A program made the translations under genes and the position numbers. Below are positions 15,815-28,140 of a stretch of 64,000 nucleotides of DNA, piece by piece. The stretch is taken from the NCBI RefSeq assembly GCF_001874645.1, contig NZ_CP017886.1:558001-622000 (forward strand). The letters are read 5' to 3'. The number at the start of each line of letters is the position of its first letter. Position 1 is the stretch's first letter. Source of the DNA: Pseudomonas frederiksbergensis. GTDB lineage: Bacteria > Pseudomonadota > Gammaproteobacteria > Pseudomonadales > Pseudomonadaceae. Under the pieces are notes generated by a model. The model was given only the letters and a program-made list of their open reading frames with translations, made no database searches and was not told the DNA's origin.

Positions 15815-16312
15815 ATGAATAGCACGCTTATCCAGACAGACCGTTTCGCCCTGAGCGAAACCGAGCGCTCGGCCATCGAGCACGAGCTGCATCACTACGA
15901 AGACCCGCGCGCGGCGTCGATCGAAGCCCTGAAGATCGTCCAGAAGGAACGTGGCTGGGTTCCTGACGGCGCGCTCTACGCCATCGGCGAAATCCTCGGC
16001 ATCCCGGCCAGCGACGTTGAAGGCGTGGCGACGTTCTATAGCCAGATTTTCCGTCAGCCCGTCGGTCGTCACATCATTCGCGTCTGCGACAGCATGGTCT
16101 GCTACATCGGTGGCCACGAGTCGGTGGTCAGCGAAATCCAGAGCAAGCTGGGCATCGGCCTGGGTCAAACCACCGCCGACGGTCGTTTCACCCTGCTGCC
16201 GGTCTGCTGCCTCGGCAACTGCGACAAGGCGCCGGCGTTGATGATCGACGACGACACATTCGGTGATGTGCAGCCTGCTGGCGTTGCCAAATTGCTCGAG
16301 GGCTACGTATGA
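15815..16312 (+). CDS. nuoE: NADH-quinone oxidoreductase subunit E (N1a cluster)
   Basis: 165-aa thioredoxin-fold subunit binding the [2Fe-2S] cluster N1a beside the flavin. Ligands visible: Cys91 and Cys96 ([12 protein letters not shown]), Cys132 and Cys136 ([11 protein letters not shown]). It begins 2 bp past the nuoCD stop and ends in an ATGA overlap with nuoF, consistent with coupled synthesis of the NADH-dehydrogenase module NuoEFG. Confidence 0.97.
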   Translation: MNSTLIQTDRFALSETERSAIEHELHHYEDPRAASIEALKIVQKERGWVPDGALYAIGEILGIPASDVEGVATFYSQIFRQPVGRHIIRVCDSMVCYIGGHESVVSEIQSKLGIGLGQTTADGRFTLLPVCCLGNCDKAPALMIDDDTFGDVQPAGVAKLLEGYV

Positions 16313-17664
16313 CCCTGACTTCCTTCGGCCCTGCCAACCGCATCAAGCGCAGTGCAGAGACCCATCCGCTGACCTGGCGTCTGCGTGACGACGGCGAGGC
16401 AGTCTGGCTCGACGAGTACCAGGCCAAGAACGGCTATGCGGCAGCGCGTAAAGCCTTCGCCGACCTGTCGCAGGACGATATCGTCCAGACCGTCAAGGAC
16501 GCAGGCCTCAAGGGTCGCGGCGGCGCGGGCTTCCCCACTGGCGTGAAGTGGGGCCTGATGCCCAAAGACGAATCCATCGACATCCGCTACCTGCTGTGCA
16601 ACGCGGACGAGATGGAACCCAACACCTGGAAAGACCGCATGCTGATGGAGCAACTGCCCCATCTGCTGATCGAAGGCATGCTGATCAGTGCTCGCGCACT
16701 GAAAACCTACCGTGGCTACATCTTCCTGCGTGGCGAATACACCACCGCCGCCAAGCACCTGAACCGTGCCGTGGAAGAAGCCAAGGCAGCGGGCCTGCTG
16801 GGCAAGAACATTCTGGGCAGCGGTTTCGATTTCGAACTGTTCGTCCACACCGGCGCCGGGCGTTACATCTGCGGTGAAGAAACCGCACTGATCAACTCCC
16901 TCGAAGGCCGCCGCGCCAACCCGCGCTCCAAGCCGCCCTTCCCTGCCGCCGTTGGCGTGTGGGGCAAGCCGACGTGCGTGAACAACGTTGAAACCCTGTG
17001 TAACGTGCCGGCGATCATTGCCGACGGCGTGGACTGGTACAAATCGTTGGCGCGCGAAGGCAGTGAAGACATGGGCACCAAGCTCATGGGCTTCTCCGGC
17101 AAGGTCAAGAACCCGGGCCTGTGGGAATTGCCATTCGGCGTCACCGGTCGCGAGCTGTTTGAAGACTACGCCGGCGGCATGCGCGACGGCTTCAAGCTCA
17201 AGTGCTGGCAGCCTGGCGGCGCCGGCACCGGCTTCCTGTTGCCGGAACACCTGGACGCACAAATGTACGCCGGCGGCATCGCCAAAGTGGGCACTCGCAT
17301 GGGTACCGGCCTGGCCATGGCGGTGGACGACAGCGTCAACATGGTGTCCCTGCTGCGCAACATGGAAGAGTTCTTCGCCCGTGAGTCGTGCGGTTTCTGC
17401 ACCCCGTGTCGTGACGGTTTGCCGTGGAGCGTCAAGCTTCTGCGCGCCATCGAGAACGGTGAAGGGCAAGCCGGCGACATCGAGACCCTGCTGGGTCTGG
17501 TCGGTTTCCTCGGCCCAGGCAAGACCTTCTGTGCTCACGCACCGGGTGCCGTGGAGCCATTGGGCAGTGCCATCAAGTACTTCCGTCCAGAGTTCGAAGC
17601 CGGCATCGCGCCCACCCGCGCCGCCGTCCCGCCTCTGGCAAGGCCGATCGTAGTCGGCGCTTAA
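16309..17664 (+). CDS. nuoF: NADH-quinone oxidoreductase subunit F (FMN, NADH binding, N3 cluster)
   Basis: 451-aa catalytic subunit that oxidises NADH. Seen: the NADH-binding glycine loop [17 protein letters not shown], the FMN-binding stretch [19 protein letters not shown], and three N3 cluster cysteines in [12 protein letters not shown] with a fourth further on ([11 protein letters not shown]). The ATG overlaps the nuoE stop. After it comes a 136-bp gap with a terminator-like hairpin, the largest gap in the operon. Confidence 0.97.
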   Translation: MTLTSFGPANRIKRSAETHPLTWRLRDDGEAVWLDEYQAKNGYAAARKAFADLSQDDIVQTVKDAGLKGRGGAGFPTGVKWGLMPKDESIDIRYLLCNADEMEPNTWKDRMLMEQLPHLLIEGMLISARALKTYRGYIFLRGEYTTAAKHLNRAVEEAKAAGLLGKNILGSGFDFELFVHTGAGRYICGEETALINSLEGRRANPRSKPPFPAAVGVWGKPTCVNNVETLCNVPAIIADGVDWYKSLAREGSEDMGTKLMGFSGKVKNPGLWELPFGVTGRELFEDYAGGMRDGFKLKCWQPGGAGTGFLLPEHLDAQMYAGGIAKVGTRMGTGLAMAVDDSVNMVSLLRNMEEFFARESCGFCTPCRDGLPWSVKLLRAIENGEGQAGDIETLLGLVGFLGPGKTFCAHAPGAVEPLGSAIKYFRPEFEAGIAPTRAAVPPLARPIVVGA

Positions 17665-17671
17665 CGCTTAA

Positions 17672-17704
17672 AAAAGGCGAACGGTCCGTGCCGTTCGCCT
17701 TTCG
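17672..17704 (+). terminator. Terminator-like hairpin inside the nuo operon, between nuoF and nuoG
   Basis: AAAGGCGAACGG / CCGTTCGCCTTT is a perfect 12-bp stem around TCCGTG, 8 bp past the nuoF stop. The 3' T-run is only three (TTTCG), so termination is probably partial; it could instead stabilise the upstream mRNA end. nuoG starts 97 bp later. Confidence 0.6.
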
Positions 17705-17800
17705 TCCGATGACGCCTTTTCAGGCTGTTTGGATTCGGACGGATAACAAGATTCCATTAGCCACGCCCGCTGACACCGGGCCAACGAAGAACTTTGAACC

Positions 17801-20515
17801 ATGGCCACTATCCACGTAGACGGCAAAGAGCTCGAAGTCGATGGGGCAGACAACCTGTTACAGGCATGTCTGTCGCTAGGCCTCGATATCCCTTATTTCT
17901 GCTGGCACCCCGCCCTCGGCAGCGTTGGCGCTTGCCGCCAGTGCGCAGTCAAGCAATACACCGACGAGAACGACAAGCGTGGTCGTATCGTCATGTCCTG
18001 CATGACCCCTGCGACCGACGGCAGCTGGATCTCCATCGATGACGAAGAAGCCAAAGTGTTTCGCGCAAGCGTCGTCGAATGGCTGATGACCAACCACCCG
18101 CACGACTGCCCCGTGTGCGAGGAAGGCGGTCACTGCCACCTGCAAGACATGACGGTAATGACCGGCCACAACGAGCGCCGTTACCGCTTCACCAAGCGTA
18201 CCCACCAGAACCAGCAACTGGGCCCGTTCATTTCCCACGAAATGAACCGCTGCATCGCCTGCTATCGCTGCGTACGCTTCTATAAAGACTACGCTGGCGG
18301 TACTGACCTCGGTGTATTCGGCGCCCACGACAACGTGTACTTCGGTCGCGTTGAAGACGGCACCCTCGAAAGCGAATTCTCCGGCAACCTCACCGAGGTC
18401 TGCCCGACCGGTGTGTTCACCGACAAGACTCACTCCGAGCGCTACAACCGTAAATGGGACATGCAGTTCTCGCCGAGCATCTGCCATGGCTGCTCCAGCG
18501 GTTGCAACATCAGCCCGGGTGAGCGTTACGGTGAGCTGCGTCGCATCGAAAACCGTTTCAACGGTTCGGTGAACCAGTACTTCCTGTGCGACCGTGGCCG
18601 TTTCGGCTATGGCTACGTCAACCGCGAAGATCGCCCACGTCAGCCACTGCTGGCAGGCGGCGCGAAGCTGAGCCTCGACGAAGCGCTGGATAAAGCCGCT
18701 GACCTGCTGCGCGGTCGCAACATCGTCGGTATCGGTTCGCCGCGTGCCAGCCTTGAAAGCAACTACGCCCTGCGCGAGCTGGTCGGTGCCGAGCACTTCT
18801 ACTCGGGTATCGAAGCGTCCGAGCTTGAGCGCATTCGTCTGGTCATGCAGGTGTTGAAAGACAGCCCGCTGCCAATCCCGAACATGCGCGACATCGAAGA
18901 CCACGATGCAATTTTCGTCCTCGGTGAAGACCTGACCCAGACCGCTGCGCGTATGGCCCTGGCCTTGCGTCAATCGGTCAAAGGCAAAGCCGAAGACATG
19001 GCCGACGCGATGCGCGTTCAGCCTTGGCTCGACGCTGCGGTGAAAAACATCGGTCAGCACGCGCTGAACCCGCTGTTTATCGCCAGCCTGGCTGAAACCA
19101 AGCTCGACGACGTTGCTGAAGAATGCGTTCACGCCGCTCCAGACGACCTGGCACGTATCGGTTTCGCCGTGGCTCACGCCCTCGACGCCAGTGCTCCAGC
19201 CGTTGAAGGCCTGGACAGCGAAGCCCTCGAACTGGCTCAGCGCATCGCCAACGCCTTGCTCGCTGCCAAACGTCCACTGATCATCGCCGGTACTTCGCTG
19301 GGCTCCAAAGCGCTGATCGAGGCGGCTGCAAACATTGCGAAGGCCCTGAAACTGCGCGAGAAAAACGGTTCCATCAGCCTGATCGTGCCAGAGGCCAACA
19401 GCCTCGGCCTGGCCATGCTCGGTGGCGAATCGGTCGACGCAGCCCTGCAAGCGGTGATCTCTGGTCGCGCCGACGCCATCGTGGTGCTGGAAAACGATCT
19501 GTACACCCGCACTGACAAAGCCCGTGTCGATGCTGCCCTGACCGCTGCCAAAGTCGTGATCGTTGCCGACCATCAGAAAACCGCTACCAGCGATCGTGCG
19601 CACCTGGTTCTGCCAGCCGCCAGCTTCGCTGAAGGCGACGGTACGCTGGTCAGCCAGGAAGGTCGCGCCCAGCGCTTCTTCCAGGTCTTCGACCCGACTT
19701 ACCTCGATGCGAGCATCCTGGTTCACGAGGGCTGGCGCTGGCTGCATGCCCTGCGTGCGACCCTGCTGAACCAGCCGATCGACTGGACCCAGCTGGACCA
19801 CGTCACCGCTGCCTGCGCTTCGAGCAACTCGCAACTGGCCGGTATCGTCAACGCCGCGCCGTCCGCTTCGTTCCGGATCAAAGGCCTGAAACTGGCTCGC
19901 GAACCGCTGCGTTACAGCGGCCGGACCGCCATGCGCGCCGACATCAGCGTGCACGAGCCGCGTACTTCCCAGGACAACGACACTGCATTCTCGTTTTCCA
20001 TGGAAGGTTACTCGGGCTCCGTCGAACCGCGTCAGCAAGTGCCATTTGCCTGGTCTCCGGGCTGGAACTCGCCGCAAGCCTGGAACAAGTTCCAGGACGA
20101 AGTCGGTGGTCACCTGCGTGCCGGTGATCCAGGTACTCGCCTGATCGAAAGCCAGGGTGATTCGCTGAACTGGTTCGCCAGCGTTCCGCGTGCATTCAAC
20201 CCGGCTCAAGGCACCTGGCAGGTTGTGCCGTTCTATCACCTGTTCGGCAGCGAAGAGAACTCTTCGAAAGCCGCGCCGGTCCAGGAACGCATTCCGGCCG
20301 CTTACGTGTCGCTGGCCAAGTCCGAAGCCGATCGCCTGGGCGTCAATGACGGTGCCATGCTGAGCTTGAACGTTGCCGGCCAGACCCTGCGTCTGCCGCT
20401 GCGCATCAACGAAGCGCTGGGTGCTGGTCTGGTGGCGTTGCCTGCGGGTATCGCCGGCATTCCGCCGGCCATCTTCGGCACATCCGTTGACGGTCTGCAG
20501 GAGGCAGCGCAATGA
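17801..20515 (+). CDS. nuoG: NADH-quinone oxidoreductase subunit G
   Basis: 904-aa iron-sulfur subunit of the peripheral arm. Cluster motifs in order: [2Fe-2S] N1b ([18 protein letters not shown], then CMTP), the His-Cys3 cluster ([18 protein letters not shown]), two ferredoxin-like sites ([13 protein letters not shown] and CPTGVFTDK), and the molybdopterin-type domain opening with CHGCSSGCN, which binds the extra cluster N7 found in only some bacteria. The large C-terminal domain is related to molybdopterin oxidoreductases but needs no cofactor. Its end overlaps nuoH by 4 bp. Confidence 0.97.
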   Translation: MATIHVDGKELEVDGADNLLQACLSLGLDIPYFCWHPALGSVGACRQCAVKQYTDENDKRGRIVMSCMTPATDGSWISIDDEEAKVFRASVVEWLMTNHPHDCPVCEEGGHCHLQDMTVMTGHNERRYRFTKRTHQNQQLGPFISHEMNRCIACYRCVRFYKDYAGGTDLGVFGAHDNVYFGRVEDGTLESEFSGNLTEVCPTGVFTDKTHSERYNRKWDMQFSPSICHGCSSGCNISPGERYGELRRIENRFNGSVNQYFLCDRGRFGYGYVNREDRPRQPLLAGGAKLSLDEALDKAADLLRGRNIVGIGSPRASLESNYALRELVGAEHFYSGIEASELERIRLVMQVLKDSPLPIPNMRDIEDHDAIFVLGEDLTQTAARMALALRQSVKGKAEDMADAMRVQPWLDAAVKNIGQHALNPLFIASLAETKLDDVAEECVHAAPDDLARIGFAVAHALDASAPAVEGLDSEALELAQRIANALLAAKRPLIIAGTSLGSKALIEAAANIAKALKLREKNGSISLIVPEANSLGLAMLGGESVDAALQAVISGRADAIVVLENDLYTRTDKARVDAALTAAKVVIVADHQKTATSDRAHLVLPAASFAEGDGTLVSQEGRAQRFFQVFDPTYLDASILVHEGWRWLHALRATLLNQPIDWTQLDHVTAACASSNSQLAGIVNAAPSASFRIKGLKLAREPLRYSGRTAMRADISVHEPRTSQDNDTAFSFSMEGYSGSVEPRQQVPFAWSPGWNSPQAWNKFQDEVGGHLRAGDPGTRLIESQGDSLNWFASVPRAFNPAQGTWQVVPFYHLFGSEENSSKAAPVQERIPAAYVSLAKSEADRLGVNDGAMLSLNVAGQTLRLPLRINEALGAGLVALPAGIAGIPPAIFGTSVDGLQEAAQ

Positions 20516-21519
20516 CCTGGTTCACTCCTGAAGTGATCGACATCATCATCGCGGTGCTCAAAGCCATCGTGATTCTGCTCGCCGTCGTGGTGTGCGGCGC
20601 GCTGTTGAGCTGGGTCGAGCGTCGTTTGCTCGCCCTCTGGCAGGACCGTTACGGTCCGAACCGCGTCGGCCCGTTCGGCGCGTTCCAGATCGCCGCCGAC
20701 ATGATCAAGATGTTCTTCAAGGAAGACTGGACGCCGCCGTTCGCCGACAAGGTGATCTTCACCCTGGCGCCGGTCGTGGCCATGAGCGCCTTGCTGATTG
20801 CCTTCGCGATCATCCCGATCACCCCGACCTGGGGTGTCGCGGACCTGAACATCGGCATTCTGTTCTTCTTCGCCATGGCCGGTCTGTCGGTCTACGCGGT
20901 GCTGTTCGCCGGCTGGTCGAGTAACAACAAGTTCGCCCTGCTGGGCAGCTTGCGGGCCTCGGCACAAACCGTGTCGTACGAAGTGTTCATGGGCCTGTCG
21001 TTGATGGGCATCGTGATCCAGGTCGGCTCGTTCAACATGCGCGACATCGTTGATTACCAGGCCCAGCACCTGTGGTTCGTCATTCCGCAGATCTTCGGTT
21101 TCCTGACCTTCTTCATTGCTGGCGTCGCCGTGACTCACCGTCACCCGTTCGACCAGCCGGAAGCGGAGCAGGAACTGGCCGACGGTTACCACATTGAATA
21201 CGCCGGCATGAAATGGGGCATGTTCTTCGTCGGCGAGTACATCGGCATCGTGTTGATTTCGGCGCTGCTGGTGACCTTGTTCTTCGGTGGCTGGCACGGT
21301 CCGTTCGGCATTCTGCCGCAGATCCCGTTCATCTGGTTCGCACTGAAAACCGCGTTCTTCATCATGTTCTTCATTCTGCTGCGCGCCTCGATCCCGCGCC
21401 CGCGGTATGACCAAGTGATGGACTTCAGCTGGAAGTTCTGCCTGCCGCTGACCCTCGTCAACATGCTGGTGACCGCTGCGATCGTGTTGCTCAACACGCC
21501 CGCCATCGCGGCTCAGTGA
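20512..21519 (+). CDS. nuoH: NADH-quinone oxidoreductase subunit H
   Basis: 335-aa polytopic membrane subunit (about eight helices) forming the floor of the quinone chamber, next to NuoB and NuoD. Seen: the [21 protein letters not shown] loop (first 20 positions of this motif are the most conserved part of the family), the acidic loop [17 protein letters not shown], and [13 protein letters not shown] near the C-terminus. Start overlaps the nuoG stop (ATGA). Confidence 0.96.
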   Translation: MTWFTPEVIDIIIAVLKAIVILLAVVVCGALLSWVERRLLALWQDRYGPNRVGPFGAFQIAADMIKMFFKEDWTPPFADKVIFTLAPVVAMSALLIAFAIIPITPTWGVADLNIGILFFFAMAGLSVYAVLFAGWSSNNKFALLGSLRASAQTVSYEVFMGLSLMGIVIQVGSFNMRDIVDYQAQHLWFVIPQIFGFLTFFIAGVAVTHRHPFDQPEAEQELADGYHIEYAGMKWGMFFVGEYIGIVLISALLVTLFFGGWHGPFGILPQIPFIWFALKTAFFIMFFILLRASIPRPRYDQVMDFSWKFCLPLTLVNMLVTAAIVLLNTPAIAAQ

Positions 21520-21531
21520 GGATAGAGAATC

Positions 21532-22077
21532 ATGAAGTATATTTTTGACATCGTGCATGGCTTCTTCACCCAGCTTCGCAGCCTGGTGATGATTTTCAGT
21601 CATGCCTTCCGCAAGCGCGACACGCTGCAGTATCCGGAAGAGGCGGTGTACCTGCCGCCGCGCTTTCGTGGGCGTATCGTCCTGACCCGCGACCCCGACG
21701 GTGAAGAGCGTTGCGTAGCCTGCAACCTGTGCGCCGTGGCCTGCCCGGTCGGTTGCATCTCGCTGCAGAAGGCTGAAACCGAAGACGGCCGCTGGTACCC
21801 GGAATTTTTCCGTATCAACTTCTCGCGCTGCATTTTCTGTGGCCTCTGCGAGGAAGCCTGCCCGACCACCGCAATCCAGCTGACACCGGATTTCGAAATG
21901 GCCGAGTTCAAGCGTCAGGACCTGGTGTACGAGAAAGAAGATCTTTTGATCTCCGGCCCCGGCAAAAACCCTGACTACAACTTCTATCGTGTTGCAGGTA
22001 TGGCCATTGCCGGTAAGCCGAAAGGCTCCGCGCAGAATGAAGCCGAACCGATCAACGTGAAGAGCTTGCTGCCTTAA
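21532..22077 (+). CDS. nuoI: NADH-quinone oxidoreductase subunit I (N6a, N6b clusters)
   Basis: 181-aa ferredoxin-like subunit with two [4Fe-4S] clusters relaying electrons towards N2. The two cysteine sets are complete: Cys61, 64, 67, 71 ([15 protein letters not shown]) and Cys100, 103, 106, 110 ([15 protein letters not shown]). The N-terminal amphipathic region ([18 protein letters not shown]) anchors it to the membrane arm. The GAGGATAGAG stretch before the ATG provides the ribosome-binding site. Confidence 0.97.
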   Translation: MKYIFDIVHGFFTQLRSLVMIFSHAFRKRDTLQYPEEAVYLPPRFRGRIVLTRDPDGEERCVACNLCAVACPVGCISLQKAETEDGRWYPEFFRINFSRCIFCGLCEEACPTTAIQLTPDFEMAEFKRQDLVYEKEDLLISGPGKNPDYNFYRVAGMAIAGKPKGSAQNEAEPINVKSLLP

Positions 22078-22086
22078 GGAAGAAAG

Positions 22087-22587
22087 ATGGAATTCGCTTT
22101 CTATTTCGCGTCAGGAGTTGCCGTTGTGTCCACGCTTCGCGTGATCACCAACACCAATCCTGTACACGCCCTGCTCTACCTGATTATTTCGCTGCTCGCC
22201 GTGGCGATGACCTTTTTCAGCCTCGGTGCTCCATTTGCCGGCGTACTGGAAGTGATCGCCTACGCCGGCGCCATCATGGTGCTGTTCGTGTTCGTGGTGA
22301 TGATGCTGAACCTCGGCCCTGCCTCGGTTCAGCAAGAGCGCGTCTGGCTCAAGCCCGGCATCTGGGCGGGTCCCGTTGTACTGGCTGCGCTGCTGCTGGC
22401 TGAACTGCTGTATGTGCTGTTCAGCCATTCCAGCGGCACCGGCGTCGGCCACACCACCGTAGACGCCAAGGCCGTGGGCATCAGCCTGTTCGGTCCTTAT
22501 CTGCTGGTGGTCGAACTCGCCTCGATGCTGCTGCTCGCCGCAGCCGTCACGGCGTTCCACTTGGGCCGCAACGAGGCGAAGGAGTAA
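22087..22587 (+). CDS. nuoJ: NADH-quinone oxidoreductase subunit J
   Basis: 166-aa membrane subunit with five predicted helices. Seen: [20 protein letters not shown], the conserved [20 protein letters not shown] helix that carries the pi-bulge implicated in coupling, and an acidic residue in the last helix ([10 protein letters not shown]). It lies between nuoI and nuoK with gaps under 10 bp. Confidence 0.95.
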   Translation: MEFAFYFASGVAVVSTLRVITNTNPVHALLYLIISLLAVAMTFFSLGAPFAGVLEVIAYAGAIMVLFVFVVMMLNLGPASVQQERVWLKPGIWAGPVVLAALLLAELLYVLFSHSSGTGVGHTTVDAKAVGISLFGPYLLVVELASMLLLAAAVTAFHLGRNEAKE

Positions 22588-22591
22588 CTTT

Positions 22592-22900
22592 ATGCCTGCT
22601 ATCCCTCTCGAGCATGGTCTGGCGGTTGCCGGCATCCTGTTCTGCCTCGGTCTGGTTGGCCTGATGGTCCGCCGCAACATTCTTTTCGTGCTGATGAGCC
22701 TGGAGGTCATGATGAATGCCGCCGCCCTGGCGTTCATCGTTGCCGGTAGCCGTTGGGGCCAGCCGGATGGACAGATCATGTTCATCCTGGTGATCAGCCT
22801 GGCAGCCGCCGAGGCCAGTATCGGCCTGGCGATTCTGTTGCAGCTGCATCGCCGCTTCCACACTCTCGATATCGACGCTGCCAGCGAGATGCGCGGATGA
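22592..22900 (+). CDS. nuoK: NADH-quinone oxidoreductase subunit K
   Basis: 102-aa three-helix membrane subunit related to MrpC antiporters. Seen: [20 protein letters not shown], whose Glu in helix 2 is one of the conserved proton-path residues, and a second Glu in helix 3 ([14 protein letters not shown]). It ends in an ATGA overlap with nuoL. Confidence 0.96.
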   Translation: MPAIPLEHGLAVAGILFCLGLVGLMVRRNILFVLMSLEVMMNAAALAFIVAGSRWGQPDGQIMFILVISLAAAEASIGLAILLQLHRRFHTLDIDAASEMRG

Positions 22901-24750
22901 ACCTTCTCTATCTGACTTTCGTATTCCCCCTGATCGGTTTCCTGCTGCTGTCGTTCTCACGCGGCCGCTTCTCGGAAAACCTCTCGGCGCTGATCGGCGT
23001 CGGCTCCATCGGCCTCTCGGCGATTGTTGCTGCCTATGTGATCTGGCAGTTCAACGTTGCGCCGCCTGAAGGCGGTCACGTCACCCAGGTGTTGTGGCAG
23101 TGGATGTCGGTGGGCGACTTCAAGCCGAACTTCGCCCTGTACCTGGATGGTCTGTCCGTGACCATGCTCGGTGTGGTCGTCGGTGTGGGCTTCTTGATCC
23201 ACCTGTTCGCGTCCTGGTACATGCGCGGTGAAGACGGCTACTCGCGCTTCTTCGCGTACACCAACCTGTTTATCGCCAGCATGCTGTTCCTGGTGCTGGG
23301 CGATAACCTGTTGTTCCTGTACTTCGGTTGGGAAGGCGTGGGCCTGTGCAGCTACCTGTTGATCGGTTTCTACTACAGCAACCGCAACAACGGTAATGCC
23401 GCACTCAAAGCCTTCATCGTTACCCGTGTCGGCGACGTGTTCATGGCCATCGGCCTGTTCATCCTGTTCCAACAGTTGGGCACGCTGAACATTCAAGAGC
23501 TGCTGGTCAAAGCACCTGAGCACTTCAAGGTCGGTGACTTCTGGATCGTTCTGGCGACCCTGATGCTGCTGGGCGGTGCTGTCGGTAAATCCGCGCAACT
23601 GCCGCTGCAAACCTGGCTGGCGGATGCGATGGCCGGTCCTACCCCGGTTTCGGCACTGATCCACGCCGCGACCATGGTGACCGCGGGTGTCTACCTGATC
23701 GCCCGTACCCACGGTCTGTTTGCGTTAGCGCCGGATATCCTGCACCTGGTCGGCATCGTCGGCGGTGTGACGCTGGTGCTCGCCGGTTTCGCAGCCCTGG
23801 TACAAACCGACATCAAACGTATCCTCGCCTACTCGACCATGAGCCAGATCGGCTACATGTTCCTGGCGCTGGGCGTGGGTGCCTGGGAAGGCGCGATCTT
23901 CCACCTGATGACCCACGCGTTCTTCAAGGCGCTGCTGTTCCTTGCGTCCGGCTCGGTGATCGTTGCCTGCCACCACGAGCAGAACATCTTCAAGATGGGC
24001 GGTCTATGGAAGAAACTGCCACTGGCCTACGCCAGCTTCATCGTCGGCGGCGCGGCCCTTGCAGCCCTGCCACTGGTGACCGCTGGTTTCTACTCGAAAG
24101 ACGAAATCCTCTGGGAAGCTTTCGCCAGCGGTAACCACGGTCTGCTCTACGCAGGTCTGGTCGGTGCCTTCATGACGTCGCTGTACACCTTCCGCCTGAT
24201 CTTCATTGCGTTCCATGGTGAAGTGAAGACCGAAGCCCACGCAGGTCACGGCATTGCTCACTGGCTGCCACTGTCGGTGCTGATCGTGCTGTCGACCGCC
24301 ATTGGCGCGATGATCGTTCCGCCATTGCACGGCGTGCTGCCAGAAAGCGTTGGCCATGCCGGCGGCGAAGCCAAGCACAGCCTGGAACTCGCCTCGGGTG
24401 CTATCGCCCTGTCCGGTATCCTGCTGGCCGCGCTGCTGTTCCTCGGCAAGCGTCGCTTCGTCACCGCCATCGCCAACAGCGGCATCGGCCGTCTGCTCAC
24501 AGCCTGGTGGTTCGCGGCCTGGGGTTTCGACTGGATCTACGACAAACTGTTCGTCAAACCGTACCTTGCGATCAGCCACCTGCTGCGCAAAGACCCGTTC
24601 GACCAAACCATCGGTTTGATCCCGCGTCTGGCCAAAGGGGGTCACAACTCCCTGAGCCGAACCGAAACAGGTCAACTGCGTTGGTACGCCGCCTCGATGG
24701 CTGCTGGTGCCGTGCTGGTTATCGGCGCTGTCGTGCTGGTAGCGGTCTGA
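22897..24750 (+). CDS. nuoL: NADH-quinone oxidoreductase subunit L (antiporter-like)
   Basis: 617-aa antiporter-like proton-pumping subunit at the far end of the membrane arm, with about 14 core helices plus the long lateral helix at the C-terminus. I choose the ATG at 22897 ([15 protein letters not shown]), inside the nuoK stop, rather than the much longer open frame upstream. Seen: [19 protein letters not shown] with the key Glu, [20 protein letters not shown] with the key Lys, and [14 protein letters not shown]. Confidence 0.96.
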   Translation: MNLLYLTFVFPLIGFLLLSFSRGRFSENLSALIGVGSIGLSAIVAAYVIWQFNVAPPEGGHVTQVLWQWMSVGDFKPNFALYLDGLSVTMLGVVVGVGFLIHLFASWYMRGEDGYSRFFAYTNLFIASMLFLVLGDNLLFLYFGWEGVGLCSYLLIGFYYSNRNNGNAALKAFIVTRVGDVFMAIGLFILFQQLGTLNIQELLVKAPEHFKVGDFWIVLATLMLLGGAVGKSAQLPLQTWLADAMAGPTPVSALIHAATMVTAGVYLIARTHGLFALAPDILHLVGIVGGVTLVLAGFAALVQTDIKRILAYSTMSQIGYMFLALGVGAWEGAIFHLMTHAFFKALLFLASGSVIVACHHEQNIFKMGGLWKKLPLAYASFIVGGAALAALPLVTAGFYSKDEILWEAFASGNHGLLYAGLVGAFMTSLYTFRLIFIAFHGEVKTEAHAGHGIAHWLPLSVLIVLSTAIGAMIVPPLHGVLPESVGHAGGEAKHSLELASGAIALSGILLAALLFLGKRRFVTAIANSGIGRLLTAWWFAAWGFDWIYDKLFVKPYLAISHLLRKDPFDQTIGLIPRLAKGGHNSLSRTETGQLRWYAASMAAGAVLVIGAVVLVAV

Positions 24751-24789
24751 TATGAACCTTGCGAACTTGCGAAAGGAAACGAGCCCGTC

Positions 24790-26322
24790 ATGATTCTGCC
24801 TTGGCTAATCCTGATCCCCTTCATCGGCGGCCTGCTGTGCTGGATGGGTGAGCGCTTCGGCGCTACCCTCCCCCGCTGGATTGCGCTGTTGACCATGACC
24901 CTGGAACTCGCTCTCGGCCTCTGGCTGTGGGCCCACGGTAACTATTCATTTGCACCGGCGCCTGGCGCCGATCCGACCTGGGCGCTTGAATTCAAGCATG
25001 TCTGGATCGAGCGTTTCGGCATCAACGTGCACCTGGCCCTCGACGGCCTGTCGCTGTTGATGATCATGCTGACCGGTCTGCTGGGTGTCCTCTCGGTACT
25101 CTGCTCGTGGAAAGAGATCCAGCGCCACGTTGGCTTCTTCCACCTGAACCTGATGTGGATCCTGGGCGGTGTTGTCGGCGTGTTCCTCGCCCTCGACCTG
25201 TTCATGTTCTTCTTCTTCTGGGAAATGATGCTGGTGCCGATGTACTTCCTCATCGCGCTCTGGGGTCACAGTTCTTCGGACGGCAAGAAAACCCGGATCT
25301 ACGCGGCGACCAAGTTCTTCATCTTCACTCAGGCCAGCGGCCTGATCATGTTGGTGGCGATCCTGGGTCTGGTACTGGTCAACTTCAACAGCACGGGCGT
25401 GATTACTTTCAACTACGCCGACCTGTTGAAAACCAAGATGTCGCTGACCACCGAGTACATCCTGATGCTCGGCTTCTTCATCGCCTTCGCGGTGAAGCTG
25501 CCGGTGGTGCCGTTCCACTCCTGGCTGCCGGATGCTCACGCACAGGCACCCACTGCGGGTTCGGTTGACCTGGCCGGTATTCTGCTGAAGACCGCTGCGT
25601 ACGGTCTGCTGCGTTTCGCCCTGCCGTTGTTCCCGAATGCGTCGGCCGAGTTCGCGCCGTTCGCCATGGCCCTGGGCCTGGTCGGGATCTTCTACGGTGC
25701 GTTCCTGGCCTTTGCCCAGACCGACATCAAGCGTCTGGTTGCATACTCCAGCGTTTCGCACATGGGCTTCGTGTTGATCGGCATCTACTCCGGCAGCCAG
25801 TTGGCTCTGCAAGGCGCAGTGATCCAGATGCTCGCGCACGGCCTGTCGGCAGCGGCACTCTTTATCCTGTGTGGCCAGCTCTACGAGCGCACTCACACTC
25901 GCGACATGCGTGAAATGGGTGGCCTGTGGTCGAAGATCGCCTACCTGCCAGCCGTCAGCCTGTTCTTCGCCGCGGCCTCGCTGGGCTTGCCGGTGACCGG
26001 TAACTTCGTCGGTGAGTTCCTGATCCTGATCGGCACCTTCGCCAGCGCGCCATGGGTCACCGTGATCGCGACCGCAGGCCTGGTGTTCGGTTCGGTCTAC
26101 TCGCTGATCATGATTCACCGTGCCTACTTCGGCCCGTCCAAATCGGACGCCGTGCTGCACGGCATGGATACTCGCGAACTGATCATGGTGGTTGGACTGG
26201 CAGCACTGCTGATTTACATCGGCGTCTACCCGCAACCGTTCCTCGATACCTCTGCCGCGACGATGCATGGCGTGCAGCAATGGTTCGGTACCGCCTTCAC
26301 TCAACTCGCTTCGGCCCGGTAA
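24790..26322 (+). CDS. nuoM: NADH-quinone oxidoreductase subunit M (antiporter-like)
   Basis: 510-aa antiporter-like proton-pumping subunit. Seen: the key Glu in [16 protein letters not shown], the Lys in [19 protein letters not shown], and [19 protein letters not shown]. It starts 39 bp after nuoL with an AAGGAAACG ribosome-binding site. The last residues sit 7 bp before nuoN. Confidence 0.96.
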   Translation: MILPWLILIPFIGGLLCWMGERFGATLPRWIALLTMTLELALGLWLWAHGNYSFAPAPGADPTWALEFKHVWIERFGINVHLALDGLSLLMIMLTGLLGVLSVLCSWKEIQRHVGFFHLNLMWILGGVVGVFLALDLFMFFFFWEMMLVPMYFLIALWGHSSSDGKKTRIYAATKFFIFTQASGLIMLVAILGLVLVNFNSTGVITFNYADLLKTKMSLTTEYILMLGFFIAFAVKLPVVPFHSWLPDAHAQAPTAGSVDLAGILLKTAAYGLLRFALPLFPNASAEFAPFAMALGLVGIFYGAFLAFAQTDIKRLVAYSSVSHMGFVLIGIYSGSQLALQGAVIQMLAHGLSAAALFILCGQLYERTHTRDMREMGGLWSKIAYLPAVSLFFAAASLGLPVTGNFVGEFLILIGTFASAPWVTVIATAGLVFGSVYSLIMIHRAYFGPSKSDAVLHGMDTRELIMVVGLAALLIYIGVYPQPFLDTSAATMHGVQQWFGTAFTQLASAR

Positions 26323-26329
26323 GAGCGCT

Positions 26330-27793
26330 ATGGACTTTACGATTCAACACTTTATCGCGCTTGCGCCATTGTTGATCACCAGCGCCACGATCATCGTGGT
26401 GATGCTGGCGATCGCCTGGCGTCGCAACCACTCGCAGACCTTCCTGCTGTCGGTAGCGGGTCTGAACCTGGCCTTGCTGTCGATCCTGCCAGCCCTGAAA
26501 GTCGCGCCTCTGGCCGTGACTCCCTTGCTGCAGATCGACAGCTTTGCCTGCCTGTACATGGCGCTGATCCTGGTCGCTACCCTCGCTTGCGTCACCCTCG
26601 CCCACGCCTACCTCGGCGATGGCGGTACGGGTTACCCGGGCAACCGTGAAGAACTGTACCTGCTGATCCTGATGGCCGCCGCCGGTGGTCTGGTTCTGGT
26701 CAGCGCGCAGCACCTGGCCGGCTTGTTCATCGGTCTGGAACTGCTCTCGGTACCGGTCTACGGTCTGGTGGCGTATGCCTTCTTCAACAAGCGCTCACTG
26801 GAAGCCGGCATCAAGTACATGGTGCTGTCGGCAGCCGGTTCGGCGTTTCTGTTGTTCGGTATGGCCCTGCTCTACGCCGAAGCCGGCACCCTGAGCTTCA
26901 GCGGCATCGGTCAGGCCCTTGCGGCCACCGGCCTGCCAAGCCCGCTGGCGCAAATGGGCCTGGGCATGATGCTGATCGGTCTGGCGTTCAAACTGTCGCT
27001 GGTACCGTTCCACCTCTGGACGCCGGACGTCTACGAAGGTGCTCCGGCACCGGTTGCAGCGTTCCTGGCCACCGCCTCGAAAGTGGCTGTGTTCGCGGTC
27101 ATGGTGCGTCTGTTCCAGATCTCGCCAGTGGCCAGCAGCGGTGTGTTGAGCACCGTGCTGACCGTGATCGCGATTGCCTCGATCCTGTTCGGTAACCTGT
27201 TGGCACTGACCCAGAGCAACCTCAAGCGCCTGCTGGGTTACTCGTCCATCGCGCACTTCGGTTACCTGTTGATCGCCCTGGTGGCGAGCAAGGGCCTGGC
27301 GATGGAAGCCATCGGCGTGTACCTGGTCACCTACGTGATCACCAGCCTCGGGGCTTTCGGCGTGATCACCCTGATGTCCTCGCCTTACAAAGGTCGTGAC
27401 GCTGACGCGCTGTACGAGTACCGCGGCCTGTTCTGGCGTCGTCCGTACCTGACCGCCGTACTGACCGTGATGATGTTGTCGCTGGCCGGCATCCCGTTGA
27501 CCGCAGGCTTCATCGGCAAGTTCTACATCATCGCCACCGGTGTCGAATCTCACCAATGGTGGCTGGTCGGCTCCCTGGTACTGGGCAGCGCCATCGGCGT
27601 CTTCTACTACCTGCGCGTCATGGTCACCCTGTACCTGATCGAGCCAAACCTGCGTCGCGTCGACGCTCAGCTGCACTGGGAACAAAAGGCAGGCGGCGTG
27701 ATGCTGCTGGCCATCGCAGTGCTGGCGTTCTTCCTCGGCCTGTACCCACAACCACTGCTGGCACTGGTTCAGCAATCTGGCCTGGCCGGTTGA
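26330..27793 (+). CDS. nuoN: NADH-quinone oxidoreductase subunit N (antiporter-like)
   Basis: 487-aa third antiporter-like subunit and last gene of the operon. I choose the ATG at 26330 ([15 protein letters not shown]); the open frame upstream overlaps nuoM and is discarded. Seen: [18 protein letters not shown] with the key Glu, [19 protein letters not shown] with the key Lys, and [19 protein letters not shown] strong terminator follows, closing the 13-gene operon nuoABCDEFGHIJKLMN. Confidence 0.96.
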   Translation: MDFTIQHFIALAPLLITSATIIVVMLAIAWRRNHSQTFLLSVAGLNLALLSILPALKVAPLAVTPLLQIDSFACLYMALILVATLACVTLAHAYLGDGGTGYPGNREELYLLILMAAAGGLVLVSAQHLAGLFIGLELLSVPVYGLVAYAFFNKRSLEAGIKYMVLSAAGSAFLLFGMALLYAEAGTLSFSGIGQALAATGLPSPLAQMGLGMMLIGLAFKLSLVPFHLWTPDVYEGAPAPVAAFLATASKVAVFAVMVRLFQISPVASSGVLSTVLTVIAIASILFGNLLALTQSNLKRLLGYSSIAHFGYLLIALVASKGLAMEAIGVYLVTYVITSLGAFGVITLMSSPYKGRDADALYEYRGLFWRRPYLTAVLTVMMLSLAGIPLTAGFIGKFYIIATGVESHQWWLVGSLVLGSAIGVFYYLRVMVTLYLIEPNLRRVDAQLHWEQKAGGVMLLAIAVLAFFLGLYPQPLLALVQQSGLAG

Positions 27794-27823
27794 TCGCTTA
27801 GCCAACACGCAGTAGAAAAACAG

Positions 27824-27850
27824 AAACGGCACCTTCGGGTGCCGTTTTTG
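27824..27850 (+). terminator. Intrinsic terminator of the nuo operon
   Basis: AAACGGCACC / GGTGCCGTTT stem with a TTCG tetraloop and TTTTT tail, 30 bp past the nuoN stop. Confidence 0.9.
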
Positions 27851-28140
27851 CGTTTGGGGGACTGCTCTCCCCTTTCTCGGAATGTGCCTGCAAGGGGACC
27901 GGTAACGGCTGACATCCGGCTGATGCTACTGAGCGCTAAGGTGAGTGACGGGCTATCAGGAGCACTCAATGAAACGAGGTACTTTTTCAGGGTTGGTCGA
28001 AAATATTGAATTCCTGGCGAGTGAGCGACAACGCAACACTCGGGTAAAAGGTGCTCCTGAGACGCCAGCGAGCTCAAGAACATCTAGATCTTTCAACGCT
28101 AACTCGGCACATGAAAACTTGGCCTATTGTCCCCTCACCT
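27851..28140. other. Intergenic stretch between nuoN terminator and the toxin-antitoxin promoter
   Basis: About 290 bp without a recognised gene. An ATG at 27969 preceded by AGGAG opens a frame that runs without a stop into the antitoxin frame (about 83 extra residues), but this part has no recognisable motif and looks compositionally unlike its neighbours. I treat it as non-coding or as a remnant. Confidence 0.4.

Noticed and set aside
17876..20512. 878-codon open frame antisense to nuoG
   Set aside because: No family motifs; the sense strand carries all NuoG cluster motifs.
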